From: Erysipelotrichaceae bacterium
GTDB taxonomy: Bacteria; Bacillota_I; Bacilli_A; Erysipelotrichales; Erysipelotrichaceae
Length of the DNA: 64,000 nt
Reading direction: 5' to 3'
Assembly (NCBI GenBank): GCA_017419165.1
Contig: JAFOLW010000029.1
Location: 29,271 to 93,270, forward strand
In this document: in pieces, positions 9,453-17,775 of the stretch
Position numbering within the stretch: the first letter of the stretch is position 1
Layout of the letters: each line of letters opens with the position of its first letter
Position numbers and translations under genes: made by a program
The notes under the pieces: generated by a model
Told to the model about the DNA's origin: nothing
The model's input: the letters and a program-made list of their open reading frames with translations, nothing else
Databases searched by the model: none

Positions 9453-9866
9453 ATGAAGATCGCTGTCAGATATTATACGAAGACCGGAAACACGAAACGT
9501 CTGGCGGAAGCTGTCGCGGATGCCGTAGGCTGCAAAGCCCTTCCGATCAGTGAACCGGTTCAAGAGAAGACGGATATCCTGTTTCTGGGAAATTCCTATT
9601 ACGCTTTCAGCATCGATCCGGAAGTCCGCGATTTCGTAAGGAAGCTCGATCCGGCAAAGGTCGGCAAGATCGTCAACTTCGGTTCGGCGGCGATGTTGAA
9701 CTCGACGTACAAGAAGGTAAAGGCGGAAGCAGATAAGAAAGGCATCCCGATGGATGAACGGGAGTTCCATTGCAAAGGGGAATTCAAGGGCATCCACAAG
9801 GGAAGACCGGATGCGCAAGATCTGAAAGCTGCTGCGGATTTTGCCAAAACGGTCATCAACAGCTGA
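9453..9866 (+). CDS. Flavodoxin family protein
   Basis: A 137-residue flavodoxin-like protein that should carry FMN in the cytoplasm. The phosphate-binding loop is YYTKTGNTKRLAEAVA, followed by ILFLGNSYYAFSIDPEVRDF and VNFGSAAMLNST, which contact the isoalloxazine ring in relatives. It has a strong AAAGGAGG site. The redox partner is unknown. Confidence 0.88.
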   Translation: MKIAVRYYTKTGNTKRLAEAVADAVGCKALPISEPVQEKTDILFLGNSYYAFSIDPEVRDFVRKLDPAKVGKIVNFGSAAMLNSTYKKVKAEADKKGIPMDEREFHCKGEFKGIHKGRPDAQDLKAAADFAKTVINS

Positions 9867-9878
9867 AACCTTTGATCG

Positions 9879-9903
9879 AAAAAAAGGATCACTGCTGTGA
9901 TCC
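9879..9903 (-). terminator. Terminator of the DUF2200-DUF4256 transcript
   Basis: GGATCAC pairs with GTGATCC around a TGCT loop. On the minus strand the stem is followed by TTTTTTT, so it ends the leftward transcript of the gene at 9938-10474. Confidence 0.75.
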
Positions 9904-9937
9904 CGGAGATGAAATATTATTTTTGGCCTTCTGTTTT

Positions 9938-10474
9938 TCAGTAGGTCTTTTTTATGGTGATGTAACCGCGCCAGCCGCGGACGGAATAATACGAGGAAGC
10001 GCCGTTATGGAAGATGAAGGTCCGCCCGTAGCGCGTCTCGCCGAACAGGGCACCGCCTTTCTTGCGGATCTCTTCCGGCGTCTTGATCCAGGACGAAGTC
10101 TTGAGATCGAAGTCCCCATATTCCTGCAGTTTCAGGTAAAGCGCTTCGTCCATGAGACTGACGCCCATCTGCTTTGCCATGGCTTCGACGCTTCCGGAAG
10201 GCGGGTTCTTTTCCCGCTGCCGCAAAGCAGCCTCGTCATAGCAGAGGCTCCTTCGTCCGGACGGAGTCTCCGGACTGAGGTCGCAGAAGATCATCCTGCC
10301 GTTCCACAGGACGAGGTCGGGTTCGCCGCCGCTGTCTTCCATCTTTGTCAGGACATCAAGGATCTTTTCATTCAACCGTTTTTCCACGTCTTCCCAGTTC
10401 AGATCCGCGTGACGTTCTTTGTGTCTTTCGAAGCGTTCTTTCAGGATAAGCAGAGTCTGTTTGTGTTTCTCCAT
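9938..10474 (-). CDS. DUF4256 family protein
   Basis: A soluble protein of about 178 residues. The pattern PPSGSVEAMAKQMGVSL, LKTSSWIKTPEEIRKKGGAL and FGETRYGRTFIFHNGASSYY is characteristic of DUF4256, which is widespread and of unknown function. The second ATG (10472-10474) is preferred over the one at 10480, because AAAGGA abuts the first and is six bases from the second. It follows the DUF2200 gene by 21 bases and is probably co-transcribed. Confidence 0.88.
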   Translation of the reverse strand: MEKHKQTLLILKERFERHKERHADLNWEDVEKRLNEKILDVLTKMEDSGGEPDLVLWNGRMIFCDLSPETPSGRRSLCYDEAALRQREKNPPSGSVEAMAKQMGVSLMDEALYLKLQEYGDFDLKTSSWIKTPEEIRKKGGALFGETRYGRTFIFHNGASSYYSVRGWRGYITIKKTY

Positions 10475-10495
10475 CGTCATTCCTTTCGTTGTATC

Positions 10496-10843
10496 TTAAC
10501 GTAAGATCTTTTCCAAGGCTTTGCCTTTGGCGAGTTCATCGATGAGTTTGTCGAGCTGTCGCATCCGTTTGGTCAGAGGGTCTTCGATGGATCCGATATC
10601 GATCCCGCAGATCTTTCCTTTGATCCGTTCGCTCCGTTCGTTGTAAGACGGCGCTTCTTTAAGGAAACGGCCATAAGATATAGATGATCTGAATGCATTT
10701 TCGATCTCTTCCTTCGTATAGCCGGTCAGCCAGGAGGTGAGAATATCGACCTCTTCCCGTGTCCTGTTCTTGCGTAAAGCCTTATTGACCAAAGCAGTAT
10801 AGATATCTGAAAAGTCCATTTCCAAAGCTGTTTTTCTTGCCAT
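10496..10843 (-). CDS. DUF2200 family protein
   Basis: A 115-residue cytoplasmic protein. The family pattern is plain: FSDIYTALVNKALRKNRT, ILTSWLTGYTKEEIE, APSYNERSERIKGKICGI, and the C-terminal LDKLIDELAKGKALEKILR. The function of DUF2200 is unknown. AGAGGGAT precedes the ATG and a TATAAT lies at 10862-10867 on the minus strand. Confidence 0.9.
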   Translation of the reverse strand: MARKTALEMDFSDIYTALVNKALRKNRTREEVDILTSWLTGYTKEEIENAFRSSISYGRFLKEAPSYNERSERIKGKICGIDIGSIEDPLTKRMRQLDKLIDELAKGKALEKILR

Positions 10844-10929
10844 ATCGATCCCTCTGATCCCATTATAACGGATGGTTCCGCCGAAGAAGAGATACGGTCA
10901 GGAACTTTTCAATAATGTTAACCAGGCTA

Positions 10930-11069
10930 AATTGTAAAATCGTATCGGATTCATACAAAAACAGCATTTTTGTAACTTTACATGGATTTTACAATTGCGG
11001 ATTTGTTGCAAACTTTTTGTAAAATATGATTAGAATTATGACAGCTATGGCTGTCTGAAACATAATTCT
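10930..11069. repeat. AT-rich intergenic region with nested inverted repeats and TTGTAAAAT motifs
   Basis: The 320-base gap between 10844 and 11163 holds no gene. It contains a perfect 12-bp inverted repeat, AATTGTAAAATC (10930-10941) and GATTTTACAATT (10985-10996). Between the arms is a hairpin TACAAAAA/TTTTTGTA. A third TTGTAAAAT stands at 11017-11025. Next comes a two-tier hairpin, AGAATTATG (11032-11040) with CATAATTCT (11061-11069), enclosing GACAGC-TATG-GCTGTC. The first part looks like a cluster of operators, and the last could be a structured leader of the gene at 11164. Confidence 0.55.
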
Positions 11070-11163
11070 GATTCGATACAGATCTGATACACGTAAATCA
11101 GAAGGGTTCGTATTCTCTTTTAAGGGCATACCGTAGAAGCATTGATTCAGAAAGCGAGGAACT

Positions 11164-11415
11164 ATGAGTCCAATTGGCAAGTCTATCCGCAGCCGAGCGA
11201 CCGGATCCCCAGGCGTCATCACAGGTATCACTCGTGACAAACTGTCTGTTTCTTTTCGCTATTCCGGGATCGTCGAACTGCCGATCAAGAAATATGAGGA
11301 ACTGCTGGAAATGAAACCCGAAGTCAGGGAAGCAATCGAAAGATTCAGAGAATCCGTCAAGCGGAGCAGGAAAAAGAAGATCCTCCCTGAAGCAGAAATG
11401 ATGACCGGCAAGTAG
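11164..11415 (+). CDS. Small basic protein with SH3-like N-terminus
   Basis: An 83-residue protein. The first 40 residues (GSPGVITGITRDKLSVSFRYSG) have the alternating pattern of small Tudor/SH3-like barrels found in some DNA-repair and helicase proteins. The rest is a charged helix with a basic patch (ESVKRSRKKKIL). GCGAGGA precedes the ATG. It is alone between a long regulatory region and a terminator-like hairpin. The function is not known; nucleic-acid binding is a guess from composition. Confidence 0.7.
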   Translation: MSPIGKSIRSRATGSPGVITGITRDKLSVSFRYSGIVELPIKKYEELLEMKPEVREAIERFRESVKRSRKKKILPEAEMMTGK

Positions 11416-11448
11416 TCATCGCCACATTCATCGATCCGTTTTTATCCG

Positions 11449-11469
11449 CCTCTTCCCGAAAGAGGTTTT
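11449..11469 (+). terminator. Rho-independent terminator after the small basic protein
   Basis: CCTCTT and AAGAGG pair around a five-base loop and are followed by TTTT. It lies 34 bases after the stop codon. Confidence 0.6.
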
Positions 11470-11725
11470 GCCGTCTTTATGACAGTGTTTTTCTTGATGC
11501 GCGGATGCGCATCGCACAAAGATCACCTTGAACTGTATTTCTTCATCTTCCGTTCCGGACTTCCTTATTTATGATGTGACAACATCAAATTTACTCCTTC
11601 CAGACAATACCCCTAGCATTTGTTTGCCGGGACGGAGCGGATGAGGAAAGACAGATAGGACGTGTTTCGGCAGCTGCGTTACCTCCGCAAACTCACGACA
11701 GTTTTCCGAAGCACAGCAACAGGAC

Positions 11726-11803
11726 AGCTGAACGGACGAAGGGCCCGCCGCAGGTTTTGACCCTCTCATCTGAAAAACCTGCAAGGCGCTTCGTCTTTCA
11801 GCT
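11726..11803. repeat. 78-nt imperfect hairpin in a 430-base gene-poor gap
   Basis: The gap 11416-11844 has no supported gene. Within it three paired blocks stack into one long stem: AGCTGAA (11726-11732) with TTCAGCT (11797-11803), GACGAAG (11735-11741) with CTTCGTC (11789-11795), and GCAGGTTTT (11750-11758) with AAAACCTGC (11774-11782), loop 11759-11773. No T-run follows, so it is not a simple terminator. It could be a leader structure for the GNAT gene or a relic of a small mobile element. A separate small hairpin GATGCGC-GGAT-GCGCATC lies near 11495-11512. Confidence 0.5.
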
Positions 11804-11844
11804 TCTGAAGACCCCGGTCTGTTAAAATGGAATGGGGATCCGAA

Positions 11845-12399
11845 TTGAACAAAGAACTCAGATACGAGAGAATCAGGAAAGATCGTCATGATCTTTTTTC
11901 TGTCAGAGAGCTTTACGAGAGATCCTTTCCGACAAATGAAAGGATCCCTTTTCATATCCTTTTGCGGAAGAAGGAGAGTGATGCGTCGTTTTATGCGGTC
12001 TATGAAGCCGATGAACTCATCGGTCTGTACCATATCTTTCTGAGTGAGGAGCTCCTCTATCTTTCTTATATATGCATAAGGGAAGATCTTAAAGACAGGG
12101 GCTATGGGACGATGGTGCTTCGTCACATCCATGAAAAGCTGGAGGGCAGGCCGATCGTCATCGACATCGAAGAGGTCAAGCAACAGGACGACAATTACAT
12201 CGAAGAGCTCCGCCGGAGACATTTCTATGTGAAGAACGGTTATGTTTCAACGGGGATCTTTTATCATTTCTACGATGTGGATTATGAGCTCTTGTCCTAT
12301 GGAGGGGAAGTGAGCCGGCAGATGTGGATCGATCTGACGCTGAAGATCTGGGGAAAGCGGGCGAAAGGCGCCAGATACAAGGAGAAGAGCGAAGGATGA
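11845..12399 (+). CDS. GNAT family N-acetyltransferase
   Basis: An acyltransferase-fold protein of about 184 residues. The acetyl-CoA loop is EDLKDRGYGTMVLRHIHEKL, preceded by a beta strand LLYLSYICI. The C-terminus FYVKNGYVSTGIFYHFYDVDYELL resembles GNAT proteins found in many Firmicutes. The start is uncertain. The ATG at 11827 overlaps a TTAAAAT box and has no ribosome binding site, whereas TTG 11845 has GGGGAT seven bases upstream, so TTG is preferred. The stop overlaps the next start (ATGA). The substrate is unknown. Confidence 0.8.
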   Translation: MNKELRYERIRKDRHDLFSVRELYERSFPTNERIPFHILLRKKESDASFYAVYEADELIGLYHIFLSEELLYLSYICIREDLKDRGYGTMVLRHIHEKLEGRPIVIDIEEVKQQDDNYIEELRRRHFYVKNGYVSTGIFYHFYDVDYELLSYGGEVSRQMWIDLTLKIWGKRAKGARYKEKSEG

Positions 12400-13466
12400 A
12401 GCGGCGTTTTCTCTCATGTCTTTTTCTGCTGATCCTGGACGGAACATTGATGTTCCTGTTTTATAAGTTCCCCGGTCTGTTCTTCCCCGCATACCGGAAC
12501 ATTTCGAAAGCCTGGATCGCTTTTCTGAGTACTTTGAGCGGTTTCACGAAGATCGCCGTCTGGGATATCGGTGCCCTGGTCCTGCTGCTTCTTGCGCTGA
12601 TCACTTTAGTACTCACGGTGATAAGAAAGCGTTCCTTGCTCAACTGGCTGAGTCATGCCGCTTTGACCGCGGCGGTCTTGCTGAGCATCGCGGTGGACGG
12701 CTGGATGCTGAACCACTATGCCCCGAAGCTCAGCAGCGAATTGGATCTCACGGTCGGCGAATACAGCTATGAGCAGCTCTATGAGACGACGGAGTATTAT
12801 TACGATACAGCGGCAAAGTATGCCGCGATGATACAAAGAGACGAAGAAGGTCACGCGCTGAAGCAGGACTTCTATGAGATGGCTTCTCTTGCCGGAGCTT
12901 CCTATAAGAGACTGGCGGAAAGCTATCCGATCTTTAAGGGATCTTCAATGAGGGTCAAGAAGCTCTCTTTGATCGGCGAATATCTGATGTATAACGGGAT
13001 CGTGGGCATGTTCATGCCGATCAGCGGAGAGGCGGGCGTGCCGGAAAGCGTACCGGTCGTTCCGCTGCCGTTCACGATGGCCCATGAGGCGGGACACCGT
13101 CTGGGGCTGGCGGGAGAAGAAGAGGCCAACTTCGCCGCTTATCTTGCCTGTGTGAACAGCGAAGATGTCCGCTTCCTTTACAGCGGCTATTACAACGCCT
13201 TCTCGTATTGTTTCTCGGCTCTGTACAGGGCCGATCCGGAAGAAGCCGTCGAACTATACAAGTCGAAGGAAGAAACGGGACACCTGCTGGTCCGGCTCGA
13301 CCGCAGCGATACGGCGGCTGTTTACCGGAACTACGATTCTCCCTTGCAGGAAGTGTCCGATAAGGTGAACGATACTTATCTCAAGACGTTCTCGGAAAAA
13401 GAGGGGATCAAAAGCTACGGCATCGTGACGGATTATCTGATCGCTTGGCATCTGGAAGGAAGATAG
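12396..13466 (+). CDS. DUF3810 family membrane protein with HEAGH metallopeptidase-like motif
   Basis: A 356-residue protein with an N-terminal signal-anchor and two further hydrophobic helices (about residues 1-100, including IGALVLLLLALITLVLTVI), then a soluble domain. That domain has TMAHEAGHRLGLAGEEEANF, which fits the HExxH zinc-binding pattern plus a downstream Glu. The family (DUF3810) is predicted to be a zinc metallopeptidase, but no substrate is known. The start MKRRFLS is chosen for GAAGG and its ATGA overlap with the GNAT gene. Confidence 0.85.
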   Translation: MKRRFLSCLFLLILDGTLMFLFYKFPGLFFPAYRNISKAWIAFLSTLSGFTKIAVWDIGALVLLLLALITLVLTVIRKRSLLNWLSHAALTAAVLLSIAVDGWMLNHYAPKLSSELDLTVGEYSYEQLYETTEYYYDTAAKYAAMIQRDEEGHALKQDFYEMASLAGASYKRLAESYPIFKGSSMRVKKLSLIGEYLMYNGIVGMFMPISGEAGVPESVPVVPLPFTMAHEAGHRLGLAGEEEANFAAYLACVNSEDVRFLYSGYYNAFSYCFSALYRADPEEAVELYKSKEETGHLLVRLDRSDTAAVYRNYDSPLQEVSDKVNDTYLKTFSEKEGIKSYGIVTDYLIAWHLEGR

Positions 13467-13500
13467 TATATCTTAGAAATGTGAGAAAAGGAGGTCTATC

Positions 13501-14289
13501 ATGTCGGATAAAAAAGAAAGCAAGGAATTCAACGAAGAAGAACTTCTGAAAAAAGTAGAAAAAGCGGCTGCCAGAGGAACGGCAAGATCGAGCTTCAAAA
13601 ATATCATTCTGTCGGCATTGCCGACTTTGCTGGCGATCGGCCTGCTGGCATATTTCATCGTGCCGAAGGTCAATGCACTGAATGACGGACTGAGCGGATT
13701 CTTCCATTTCGATGAACCTGTCGAGGGCCATGACATGACGATCGACAACAGTTCCATCTTCGGTTATACGGCAGCGGATTTCGAGGAGGCGATCTTGGGC
13801 GATTCTTCCAAACTCAAGAAACTGGAAGTCTTCAAGCAGAAGGTCTCCGATGCATCGATGATCACCGATACCGGTCTGCTCAACTGGGGCATCTTCACCA
13901 AGAACCAGCTGATCACCTACAACGGGACGGCGGTCTACACCGTCGATCTTTCCGCGCTGCGCAGCGGCGATATCAGTTTCAACGAAGAAGAGAAGATGAT
14001 CACGCTGAAGATCCCGCATGCCGTGCAGGAAGAGATCAACATCCCGGAGGATGAGATACAGTTCGGCGATACCGCCAAAGGCTTGCTGGCATTCGGCGAC
14101 ATCAAGATGACGGCGGAACAGGCGTCGCAGATCCAGGCGGAAGCCAGGAAGAAGATGCAGAAGAAGCTCGATGAGGACGGTGTCCTGACGACGGCGGACC
14201 GCTTTGCGAAGCTCGCGGTGTGGGAACTCTACAGTCCGATCATCAAAGGCGTTGCCAAAGATTATTCCCTGGAAGTGGTATTCCGATAA
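13501..14289 (+). CDS. DUF4230 domain membrane protein
   Basis: A 262-residue protein with a charged N-terminal cytoplasmic segment, one membrane helix (about 36-54, IILSALPTLLAIGLLAYFIV) and an extracellular DUF4230 domain. The domain shows LLNWGIFTKNQLITYNGTAV, ITLKIPHAVQEEINI and a C-terminal helix AKLAVWELYSPIIKGVA. AAAGGAGG is upstream and a strong terminator follows. The function is unknown. Confidence 0.85.
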   Translation: MSDKKESKEFNEEELLKKVEKAAARGTARSSFKNIILSALPTLLAIGLLAYFIVPKVNALNDGLSGFFHFDEPVEGHDMTIDNSSIFGYTAADFEEAILGDSSKLKKLEVFKQKVSDASMITDTGLLNWGIFTKNQLITYNGTAVYTVDLSALRSGDISFNEEEKMITLKIPHAVQEEINIPEDEIQFGDTAKGLLAFGDIKMTAEQASQIQAEARKKMQKKLDEDGVLTTADRFAKLAVWELYSPIIKGVAKDYSLEVVFR

Positions 14290-14290
14290 G

Positions 14291-14315
14291 CAGTTGAAAA
14301 ACTGCTTTTTTTGTT
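14291..14315 (+). terminator. Rho-independent terminator
   Basis: GCAGTT and AACTGC pair around GAAA and are followed by seven T. It lies directly after the DUF4230 stop codon. Confidence 0.92.
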
Positions 14316-14388
14316 GCGGACATGATGCGCGGATTGCCATATAATGAGAAAGGCCGTGAAAAACGGCAAAAGGTGAGGAAAAAAGTTT

Positions 14389-15285
14389 ATGAAAAAAATG
14401 ATCAAAGTGCTGCTTGTATTGGCGATGGTCTTGGGAGCATCCGCCTGCGCAAGTCAGAAAGAAGAGGAACAGAAAGCACCGGAGGTCCCTGCGGAGGAGA
14501 GCGAACCGGTCAAAGTTCCGGAAGAACTGCTCGGATCGTATCATGAAGAGATCGCCGGCAGAGCATCCCTGGAACTGAGTGAGAACAAGATCACGATCGA
14601 CTGGTCAAGTTCGGCATTCGAGAAGGCACATTTCGATTTCGATATCGCCTACGATGCGGACAAGAACCAGCTGACTTATGTTGGCGGCAAGAGGACCGAT
14701 ACGGTCTTTGAATCCGATACCAAGTCCACGGTCACCGAAGCCTACAACGACGGAAGCGGAAACTTCGCGATCGAAGATGGCAAGCTGATCTGGAACGACG
14801 ACAAGAACGAAAACGGCGGTCCGGTGGTCTTTGTTTCCAACGAAGAAGCTGCCGAGATCGGCATGGCCAATCCGTGGACCTATACCGGTGATCTTCAGGA
14901 AGCGATCACGGGATCTTCGATCAAGTTCGATCCGCCGGTCAGCGTTCCGGAAGGTTTCGTTTTGACCAAGTACGGTTTCAACATCAACGGCATCATCGAA
15001 GCCAACTATGAGAGCGAAGACCGCAAGCTGACGGTCCGCAAGTCCGATCTCTTTGAAGGACTTGAACTCAGCGGTGACTACAATACGTATTCCCATAACT
15101 GGCAGGAATCCCTCAAGGGCCTGACTGTCGATCTTTACGGGGACGGCGAAAGCATCAATCTCGCCCTGTTCTCCGGCAACGACGCGCATTATTCCGTAGC
15201 GGTCACCGATAAGGAATATAAGAAGACCGAGGGCAACGGCATCAGTATCGATGAACTCAGTTCCCTGGTCATGGGCATGCAGTAG
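14389..15285 (+). CDS. Predicted lipoprotein of unknown function
   Basis: A 298-residue secreted protein. Its signal peptide is MKKMIKVLLVLAMVLGASAC, with a lipobox ending at Cys20, followed by an acidic Glu/Pro linker. The mature part is beta-rich (FDIAYDADKNQLTYVGGK, DGKLIWNDDKNENGGPVVFV) and is not recognised. TATAAT stands about 45 bases upstream. The next gene, another lipoprotein, starts 11 bases after the stop, so the two are probably co-expressed at the cell surface. Confidence 0.82.
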   Translation: MKKMIKVLLVLAMVLGASACASQKEEEQKAPEVPAEESEPVKVPEELLGSYHEEIAGRASLELSENKITIDWSSSAFEKAHFDFDIAYDADKNQLTYVGGKRTDTVFESDTKSTVTEAYNDGSGNFAIEDGKLIWNDDKNENGGPVVFVSNEEAAEIGMANPWTYTGDLQEAITGSSIKFDPPVSVPEGFVLTKYGFNINGIIEANYESEDRKLTVRKSDLFEGLELSGDYNTYSHNWQESLKGLTVDLYGDGESINLALFSGNDAHYSVAVTDKEYKKTEGNGISIDELSSLVMGMQ

Positions 15286-15296
15286 GAGGAAGGACG

Positions 15297-16859
15297 ATGA
15301 AAAACAAGGGGATCGTTCTGCTCTGCATCCTGATGATGGTCTCTTGTCTGAGCGCATGTTCATCAAGTACCGTTCCGGATTTTACCGGTCACAACGTACT
15401 GGAGGTCTATCAGTGGTGTTCTTCGATCGATACGAAGTATGCCTGTGAAGTCTCTTATGCCGACGGCAACGGTGCGGAAAAAGATACCGTCATCGAACAG
15501 TCGATCAAGGGCGGCAGCCGCCTGAATTCCGATATCTCGTTCAAGATCTCCAACGGTGCCGTCGCCGAGATCCCGGTATTGCACATCGACGAAGAGACAC
15601 AGAAATCCGATGTCGAGCTCTGGAGACAGAACAGCGGCATCCAGTCGCTGACTTATATCGAAGAAGCTTCCGACACTGTCGAGAAGAACCACGTCATCCG
15701 CATCCAGCCGGCTTCCGGCATCCGCAAGGATACGCCGGTGACCGTCTATATCTCTTCCGGCAGGAAGCAGGATGAAACACCGGTCAATACCGAGATCCAG
15801 ATCGTCTTCGGCGATTTCATCGGACTGACCGTCGAACAGTTCGAAGCCAAGGCCAGACAGCTCGGATTGAATCCGAACCACAATACGACCCGTGACCGTT
15901 TCAACAAGGATGTCGCTTTCGGCAACATCGCATGGCACGGTTCGGGCACCTATGTGAAAGGTGAGACCTTCAACTACGGTATCTGCATCAATGCGATCGA
16001 AGTCATCGGCGGTACCTACATCGGCCTGAGCGAGTCGGATTTCCTGTCGAAAGCCAGGGAGCTGACGCTCTCACCGAAGCACATCTACGGACGCGATGCC
16101 TATTCCACCAGGATCTCCGAAGGTTATATCGTCACGCACGGTTACGGTACCTATGAGAAGGGCGAAGAGTGGAAATACGGTCTGTCTCTGGGTCCGGCAA
16201 GAGTCGTTTCCGGATATGAAGGATCCAGCGAAGAAGCTCTGCTCAACTACCTCAACGGCATGGGCCTGAAGGGCAGCCGTACGACAGCCAAGTCATCCAC
16301 GGTCCCGGAAGGAAGGATCATCTCCTACAATACCGGCAAGTATTCCAGCGGCGACTCCGTATCGTATGTCGTTTCCGCAGGTTATGACATCTATGTCAAC
16401 GTTCCGGATTTCAAGGGCGAGACCGAATCCTCCTTACTGGAATTCTTACGCGGCAGCGGTCTGAACGTCGGTATCCGCACCATGCAGTCATCACTGGTCC
16501 CGGCAGGCAACATCGTTTCCAACGATACCGGTGTACGTACCAAGGGTTCCAAGATCGACTATGTCGTCTCTTCCGGTCCGGTCATTCCGATGGGTCACTT
16601 GGACAGTTTTGCGGATATGAAGACGATGTTGTCGGATTACGACGTCGGTTTCTATGCCGCGAAGGCAAACGTCGAACAGTATCTCAAGAACCGCGGTTTC
16701 ACCGATTATGAGATCTGGGGCGAATATTCCGAGAAATACTATGACGGAACTCTGTTGTATGTCGTCGTCGGCGATCACACGCTGTCAGGCGCAGATGACT
16801 TCCCGACCTATTCGCACATCATCGTTTCGATCAGTGCGGATCTTTATACGAACAACTAA
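15297..16859 (+). CDS. PASTA-repeat lipoprotein
   Basis: A 520-residue lipoprotein with signal LLCILMMVSCLSAC and lipobox Cys21. The mature protein is a chain of PASTA-type units, each about 65-70 residues, with the usual end pattern of a serine/glycine turn after a beta strand (VTVYISSGR, YVVSAGYD, DYVVSSGP) and openings such as FIGLTVEQFEAKARQLGLNP and FKGETESSLLEFLRGSGLNV. About six units span residues 22-430, and a distinct C-terminal domain follows. PASTA repeats normally sit on PknB-type kinases and PBPs and bind peptidoglycan fragments. Here there is no kinase or transpeptidase part. A GGAGGAAGG site lies just upstream. Confidence 0.85.
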   Translation: MKNKGIVLLCILMMVSCLSACSSSTVPDFTGHNVLEVYQWCSSIDTKYACEVSYADGNGAEKDTVIEQSIKGGSRLNSDISFKISNGAVAEIPVLHIDEETQKSDVELWRQNSGIQSLTYIEEASDTVEKNHVIRIQPASGIRKDTPVTVYISSGRKQDETPVNTEIQIVFGDFIGLTVEQFEAKARQLGLNPNHNTTRDRFNKDVAFGNIAWHGSGTYVKGETFNYGICINAIEVIGGTYIGLSESDFLSKARELTLSPKHIYGRDAYSTRISEGYIVTHGYGTYEKGEEWKYGLSLGPARVVSGYEGSSEEALLNYLNGMGLKGSRTTAKSSTVPEGRIISYNTGKYSSGDSVSYVVSAGYDIYVNVPDFKGETESSLLEFLRGSGLNVGIRTMQSSLVPAGNIVSNDTGVRTKGSKIDYVVSSGPVIPMGHLDSFADMKTMLSDYDVGFYAAKANVEQYLKNRGFTDYEIWGEYSEKYYDGTLLYVVVGDHTLSGADDFPTYSHIIVSISADLYTNN

Positions 16860-16877
16860 CTTAGATTCGAGTTTTAT

Positions 16878-17675
16878 ATGAACAGAAAGACCCTGAACAT
16901 CCCTTCCGGCGGCCGTCAGATGAAGACGATCCTGCTGGAACCCGGACACCGTAAAGAAAAGCTGCCGGGGATCCTCTGGATCCATGGCGGCGGCTACATG
17001 CTCGGCATGGCGTCGATGGTCGATTTTTCCTGCGGGAAACTGCTCGCCCGGCGCTATGGGGCAAGGGTCTTTTCCCCCGAATACACTCTGGCCAACAAGG
17101 CACCGTATCCGGCAGCACTGGAAGACTGTTATGCAGCCTTGGAGTACATGTGGGATCATGCGGAGGATCTGAAGATCGACCGCGAGAGGATCATCGTCGG
17201 CGGCGAAAGTGCCGGCGGCGGTCTGACGGCAGCGCTGTGTCTGTATGCCAGAGACCGGAAGAAAGTGAAGGTGGCCATGCAGCTGCCGCTGTATCCGATG
17301 ATCGACTGTCACGATACGGAGAGTTCCCGCAACAACCGCGGCAAGATCTGGAATACCCGGCGCAACCACTGGGGCTGGAAACATTATCTCGGCGACCTTT
17401 ACGGAAAAGAGGTCCCGGCCTATGCTTCGGCAGCCAGGGCGGAAGATTATTCCGATCTTCCTTACTGTTACACCTACGTGTGTGACGGGGAACCGTTCTA
17501 TGCGGAGACACTTCGTTATGTGGAGGACCTCAGGAACCACGGCGTCGAGGCGGATATCGACATCTATCACGGCGATCTTCATGCCTTCGACATGTTGTGC
17601 TTCTGGACGAAGAAAGCCAGAAGGGCAAAAGAGAAGCTGTGTCAGATCTATTCTTCCCATATCGATCTGGTTTAA
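16878..17675 (+). CDS. Alpha/beta hydrolase, HSL-type esterase
   Basis: A 265-residue cytoplasmic esterase-like protein. The oxyanion motif is WIHGGGYMLG, the nucleophile elbow is IVGGESAGGGLTAALC, the acidic residue is likely in YVCDGEPFYAE and the catalytic His in YHGDLHAFDM. These place it with the hormone-sensitive-lipase family. No clear ribosome site precedes the first ATG; a second ATG at 16920 is possible. It follows the PASTA lipoprotein by 18 bases and ends in a terminator. Confidence 0.85.
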   Translation: MNRKTLNIPSGGRQMKTILLEPGHRKEKLPGILWIHGGGYMLGMASMVDFSCGKLLARRYGARVFSPEYTLANKAPYPAALEDCYAALEYMWDHAEDLKIDRERIIVGGESAGGGLTAALCLYARDRKKVKVAMQLPLYPMIDCHDTESSRNNRGKIWNTRRNHWGWKHYLGDLYGKEVPAYASAARAEDYSDLPYCYTYVCDGEPFYAETLRYVEDLRNHGVEADIDIYHGDLHAFDMLCFWTKKARRAKEKLCQIYSSHIDLV

Positions 17676-17679
17676 AAAG

Positions 17680-17712
17680 ATGCGGAGATCTTAAGGTCTC
17701 CGCTTTTTTTCT
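17680..17712 (+). terminator. Rho-independent terminator
   Basis: GCGGAGA and TCTCCGC pair with an 8-base loop, followed by TTTTTTT. Confidence 0.9.
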
Positions 17713-17775
17713 GCCGGAGCTTCGGCAAAAGAAGCGGATGCGGGACGTTGTAAAATGAAGGAAGAGGTAGAAGTC

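Noticed and set aside
13408..14544. Minus-strand open frame of 378 codons opposite DUF4230
   Set aside because: The plus strand has a recognised domain, start site and terminator. The frame crosses that terminator and has no motif.
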